64,000 bases of DNA from Hyphomicrobiales bacterium (GTDB lineage Bacteria; Pseudomonadota; Alphaproteobacteria; Rhizobiales; OSC116), in assembly GCA_002401855.1 (NCBI GenBank), contig NVUH01000012.1:1-64000 (forward strand), in the 5' to 3' direction. Every line of letters begins with the position of its first letter. The stretch's first letter is position 1. Below, one piece after another: positions 60,763 to 64,000 of this stretch. A program made the position numbers and the translations under genes. The notes under the pieces are model-generated. The model saw only the letters and a program-made list of their open reading frames with translations. It searched no databases and was not told the DNA's origin.

Positions 60763-61956
60763 TTAGCCGTCCCCATTCAGGTTCATACTGGTCAAAAGGT
60801 TTGGATTGAAAATGCCTGACGGATCGGATTTTTGGCGAATGAGTGCTGATAATTTGGCCACGCCTTTGGCTTGCGGATGAAACACTGATATTTTTAATTT
60901 GGTTGCTGCACTAGCGCGCACCAAGGTGGCAAAACCGCCAAAACCTGTCATGATTTGGCGCACCGATTGGGCGTTTGTTAGCTGATCATCCATCGACGCC
61001 CAAATGAGGCCACCGCCCCAATCGAAATATAATTCTGCATTGGCTTTTTCGCGTAATTGCTGGGAGATTTTTACTGCATCGCTGGGTTTGACTGAGAGGC
61101 GCCATAATTGTTTGGTTTGATCAGTATATATGTCTACGTTGCGAATGCTTTGCCATAAGGCATCATGTTTTGAGCCTTCGATAATTTCAACATCTTGATT
61201 TGTGACCAAAAGTGCGCGTAATTTATCTAGGCGATAGGTGACTTGGCTATCGAAGCCTTCGACACGCAACAAGGTATGCGATGCGTCTTGGGTATTGGGT
61301 AAATGTGCCACGCCTGTGACCTCAAATGGTGAACCTAGGGCTTTTGACATGGCTTTAACGGCTTGCTCTACCGAAAAATTCGCTATTTGTAATGTGGCTT
61401 GGCGTTCGGGGGCGGGTAAAACCTTGAATGACACTTCGGTCATCACGCCCAATGTGCCGTAGGAGCCTGCCATTAGCTTGACTAGGTCTAGGCCTGTGAC
61501 GTTTTTCATGACGCGGCCACCATTTTTGACAATTTCGCCATGGCCGCAAATATAGCGCACGCCGATGAATGCATCGCGGCACGCGCCTGATTGAATGCGG
61601 CGTGAGCCAGATATATTGCCTGCAACAATGCCGCCAATGGTTGGTTCGCCTTGGTTGGCATAAATGCTGCGATGATCCATTGGCTCGAAAGACAAACGTT
61701 GGCTTTCTGCGGCCAATGTGGTTTGTATTTCTTTATAGGTGGTGCCTGATTTGGCGACTAGAGTTAGGGCTGCGGGCTCGTATAGAGTGATGCCAGAAAG
61801 TAATTTTAGTGACAAGGTTTTTGTGGCATTTACTGCCCCGCCGAGGCCTGAGCGCGTGCCACCACCGGTAATTCTTACGCTTTGGTTATTGGCTTTGCAG
61901 TCGAGGATTATTTCGCTTAGGGCTTGTTCGGTATTTGGGCTTAGAATATCAGTCAT
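60763..61956 (-). CDS. glcE: Glycolate oxidase FAD-binding subunit GlcE
   Basis: A 397-residue FAD-linked subunit. The N-terminal FAD domain shows GGGTRSGLGGAVNATKTLSL and GEPTIGGIVAGNISGSRR; GGRVMKNVTGLDLVKLMAGSYGTLGVMTEVSFK (in outline) is typical of GlcE. It overlaps glcD by 8 nt and precedes glcF. Confidence 0.93.
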   Translation of the reverse strand: MTDILSPNTEQALSEIILDCKANNQSVRITGGGTRSGLGGAVNATKTLSLKLLSGITLYEPAALTLVAKSGTTYKEIQTTLAAESQRLSFEPMDHRSIYANQGEPTIGGIVAGNISGSRRIQSGACRDAFIGVRYICGHGEIVKNGGRVMKNVTGLDLVKLMAGSYGTLGVMTEVSFKVLPAPERQATLQIANFSVEQAVKAMSKALGSPFEVTGVAHLPNTQDASHTLLRVEGFDSQVTYRLDKLRALLVTNQDVEIIEGSKHDALWQSIRNVDIYTDQTKQLWRLSVKPSDAVKISQQLREKANAELYFDWGGGLIWASMDDQLTNAQSVRQIMTGFGGFATLVRASAATKLKISVFHPQAKGVAKLSALIRQKSDPSGIFNPNLLTSMNLNGDG

Positions 61957-63406
61957 GTTGCACCGCGCGGTTTCTGCGGGCGGCGCTTAAGGCCAATGGA
62001 AATACTTTGGCGGGGTTGAGCAGCCAGTTGGGGTCAAAACAATCTTTGACACTCATTTGGGCTTCTAGATCTGCGTCGCTATATTGCACACCCATTAGAT
62101 CGCGTTTTTCGATGCCGACACCGTGTTCGCCTGTTAGGCAGCCGCCGACCTCGACGCAAAGGCGCAGGATATCGGCACCGAAGGCTTCGGCGCGTTCTAA
62201 ATCGCCTGATTTATTGGCATCATATAAGATTAGAGGATGCATGTTGCCATCGCCTGCGTGGAAAACATTGCCGACTTTCATGTCGTGTTTTTTGGACAGC
62301 TCGCCGATGGCTTTGAGCACATCGGATAATTTGCTGACGGGTACGGTGCCATCTAGGCACATATAATCGTTGAGTTGACCGACTGCGCCGAAGGCGGATT
62401 TGCGGCCTTTCCATATCATTGCGGATTCTTCTTCGCTGTGGCTTTGGCGTAGGGCTGCTGGGTTTAATTTATTGGCGATGGCGCTGATTTTTTCTAATTG
62501 TTGGTCAATCTCGGCTTCTGAGCCTTCGACTTCGACGATTAGTAGGGCTTCTACATCGGGATAGCCTGCGCCTGAGAATTCATCGGTCACTTGGATGATT
62601 AGGCGGTCCATATATTCGATGGCGACTGGTAAAATACCTGATTTTATGATGTCGGCGACGCATTGGCCTGCGGTTTCTGGTTCATCGAAACCGATGAGGA
62701 TGGGGCGGGCGCCTTCGGGCTTGGGCAAGATGCGTAAAACCGCTTCGGTGACGATGCCGAGTTGGCCTTCTGAGCCGCAGATTAGACCGAGAAGGTCGTA
62801 GCCATCGGTGTCTAAATGCTCGCCGCCAATAGTGATGATTTCGCCATCGGCTTGGACTAATGTGACGCCCATTAGATTGTTGGTGGTCACGCCATATTTT
62901 AGGCAATGTGCGCCGCCGCTATTCATCGCAATGTTGCCTGCTATGGCACAAGCTAGCTGGCTTGAGGGGTCTGGGGCGTAGAAGAAATCTTGGCCTTCTA
63001 CCGCGCCGGTGACCGAAAGATTGGTAACGCCTGTTTGTACGCGGATGAAGCGGTTTGGGATGTCTATATCTAAATGCTGGTTTAGGCGGGCGGTGCCTAG
63101 AATGATGCTGTCGGCTGTGGGCAATGCACCGCCTGCTAAAGATGTGCCTGCGCCGCGCGGGACAACGGGCACGCCAAGCTCGTAGCATGTGCGCATGATG
63201 GCTGAAACTTCTTGGGTATTATTGGGGAGAACCACGGCTAATGGTGGGCAGCGATAGGCGCTTAAACCATCACATTCGTAGGCAATGGTTTCGGCAAGTT
63301 CGCTAATTACATTATTTTCGGGCAATGCACGCTCAAGCGCCGCGACAATCTCATCGCGTCGATCTAATATCGCAAGATCTGGCTCTGGCATGACAATTGT
63401 GGACAT
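61949..63406 (-). CDS. glcD: Glycolate oxidase catalytic subunit GlcD
   Basis: A 485-residue FAD oxidase of the GlcD/lactate dehydrogenase type. The FAD site PRGAGTSLAGGALPTADSI and the C-terminal GEHGVGIEKRDLMGVQY are present. First gene of glcDEF, divergent from an IclR-type regulator. Glycolate is abundant in marine phytoplankton exudates, which fits the suggested lifestyle (inference). ATG 63406 starts the frame. Confidence 0.94.
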   Translation of the reverse strand: MSTIVMPEPDLAILDRRDEIVAALERALPENNVISELAETIAYECDGLSAYRCPPLAVVLPNNTQEVSAIMRTCYELGVPVVPRGAGTSLAGGALPTADSIILGTARLNQHLDIDIPNRFIRVQTGVTNLSVTGAVEGQDFFYAPDPSSQLACAIAGNIAMNSGGAHCLKYGVTTNNLMGVTLVQADGEIITIGGEHLDTDGYDLLGLICGSEGQLGIVTEAVLRILPKPEGARPILIGFDEPETAGQCVADIIKSGILPVAIEYMDRLIIQVTDEFSGAGYPDVEALLIVEVEGSEAEIDQQLEKISAIANKLNPAALRQSHSEEESAMIWKGRKSAFGAVGQLNDYMCLDGTVPVSKLSDVLKAIGELSKKHDMKVGNVFHAGDGNMHPLILYDANKSGDLERAEAFGADILRLCVEVGGCLTGEHGVGIEKRDLMGVQYSDADLEAQMSVKDCFDPNWLLNPAKVFPLALSAARRNRAVQHD

Positions 63407-63673
63407 TCGATCCCCTGTTCATCGTCCCCCGTTTTGGGTGAAATTGGTTCTATTCAATTAGAACTCTTCTCATTTATTAGCCTATAGTAGCAGCATGAGT
63501 TTATTTTTCAATTTTTTTGAAATATTTTTTTATTTCCACGGTAAATTAGTTAACCAACTGAATTATATAATAAATCAATTTATCAAATTTAGCCATAAAC
63601 AGACTATTAAAAAAATAAATTAGTGTTATGGTCGTTTTAATATGGGTGAGACGTTTTAAAAATAAGGCAAAAT
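63407..63673. promoter_or_regulatory. Divergent region glcD/IclR regulator
   Basis: 267 very AT-rich bases. An inverted repeat TTTCAA-N5-TTGAAA (63506-63522) lies centrally and could be an operator for the IclR-type regulator. AAGG at 63664-63667 is the regulator's ribosome site. Clear promoter boxes are not evident. Confidence 0.4.
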
Positions 63674-64000
63674 ATGGCACAAGATAGCACTGGTAAACGA
63701 CCGCGCGGGCGGCCTAAATCTGTTTGGGTGGAGAGCCATGCGACCATCGTGCGGGCACTAGATAGAGGTCTTATATTGTTGATTGCTTTGGCCAAAGCCG
63801 ACAAAATTAGCCTGACAGAATTGGCTAAAAAAGTTGATATGCCGCCTTCTTCGGTGCATCGATTATTAAGCACATTGCAAAAGCACGAATTTGCCGAATT
63901 TGACACAGCCAGCCAAGATTGGATGGTGGGGGTGGAGGCGTTTCGGATTGGCAATAGCTTTGTGGCGCGGACAAACTTAATTGAAGCGGCGCGTGGCACG
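63674..64000 (+). CDS. IclR-family transcriptional regulator, 3' part outside the window
   Basis: The first 109 codons of an IclR-type regulator. A basic leader (KRPRGRPKS) is followed by the helix-turn-helix domain at about residues 24-90 (ISLTELAKKVDMPPSSVHRLLSTLQ). The effector domain lies beyond the right edge. Divergent from glcDEF, it is the likely glycolate operon regulator; glycolate or glyoxylate as effector is inferred. ATG 63674 follows AAGGC. Confidence 0.88.
   Translation, partial: MAQDSTGKRPRGRPKSVWVESHATIVRALDRGLILLIALAKADKISLTELAKKVDMPPSSVHRLLSTLQKHEFAEFDTASQDWMVGVEAFRIGNSFVARTNLIEAARGT

Noticed and set aside
1..64000. Prophage, insertion sequence, toxin-antitoxin or defence system
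   Set aside because: I looked for transposases, integrases, phage genes, nucleases and small toxin pairs and found none; every sizeable frame with real motifs is metabolic, transport or regulatory.

Overview
The window looks like chromosomal DNA of an alphaproteobacterium, probably a marine heterotroph (SAR116- or Rhodobacterales-like; lineage is inferred from gene content only). It is dense with ABC and TRAP uptake systems, sugar-acid and rhamnose catabolism, and glycolate oxidase. Operons are tight, with many 4-11 nt gene overlaps. I found no tRNA, rRNA, CRISPR array, transposase or integrase. Through most of the window the plus strand is rich in G and T whichever strand is coding, as expected for a leading strand.

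Layout. (1) 1-3119: a urea-type urtA followed by a urtB cut off after its periplasmic domain. The frame then joins abruptly to an FG-GAP repeat gene running off the left edge, so a rearrangement or assembly chimera lies near 1100-1118. (2) 3422-11748: a short-chain dehydrogenase, then a minus-strand sugar-acid operon (TRAP binding protein, fused TRAP permease, 41-residue membrane protein, IlvD/Edd dehydratase, RraA-like protein, HpcH/HpaI aldolase) with a divergent GntR regulator. (3) 11833-22214: a peptide/amide operon set on the plus strand (P1 peptidase, FadR-type regulator, M20 deacylase, dipeptide-type ABC transporter with a fused double ATPase, aldehyde dehydrogenase, dehydrogenase). (4) 22233-28597: 3-hydroxyisobutyrate dehydrogenase with an acyl-CoA dehydrogenase, then a second peptide ABC transporter without its own ATPase plus a GAF protein. 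(5) 28708-54452: a large rhamnose/rhamnoside locus. (6) 54777-64000: yaaA, a TRAP operon whose small subunit is fused to a TM2-like domain, the glcDEF operon and the start of an IclR regulator.

The rhamnose locus is the most coherent system. Its parts are intracellular GH78 and GH43 glycosidases with a PhyH-family protein between them, a DeoR regulator with an aldo/keto reductase and kinase, a CUT1 oligosaccharide importer with a Gfo/Idh oxidoreductase, the rhaD-rhaI catabolic pair and the rhaS-T-P-Q-U monosaccharide importer with mutarotase. Three separate promoter regions (33845-34024, 42616-42880, 54453-54776) share the same AT-rich motifs, which suggests one regulon. The PhyH-family protein has His-Ser-Gly where the family normally has His-x-Asp, so its chemistry is open.

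Five solute-binding-protein genes are each followed by a strong intercistronic stem-loop, a recurring layout that probably sets binding protein above permease expression.
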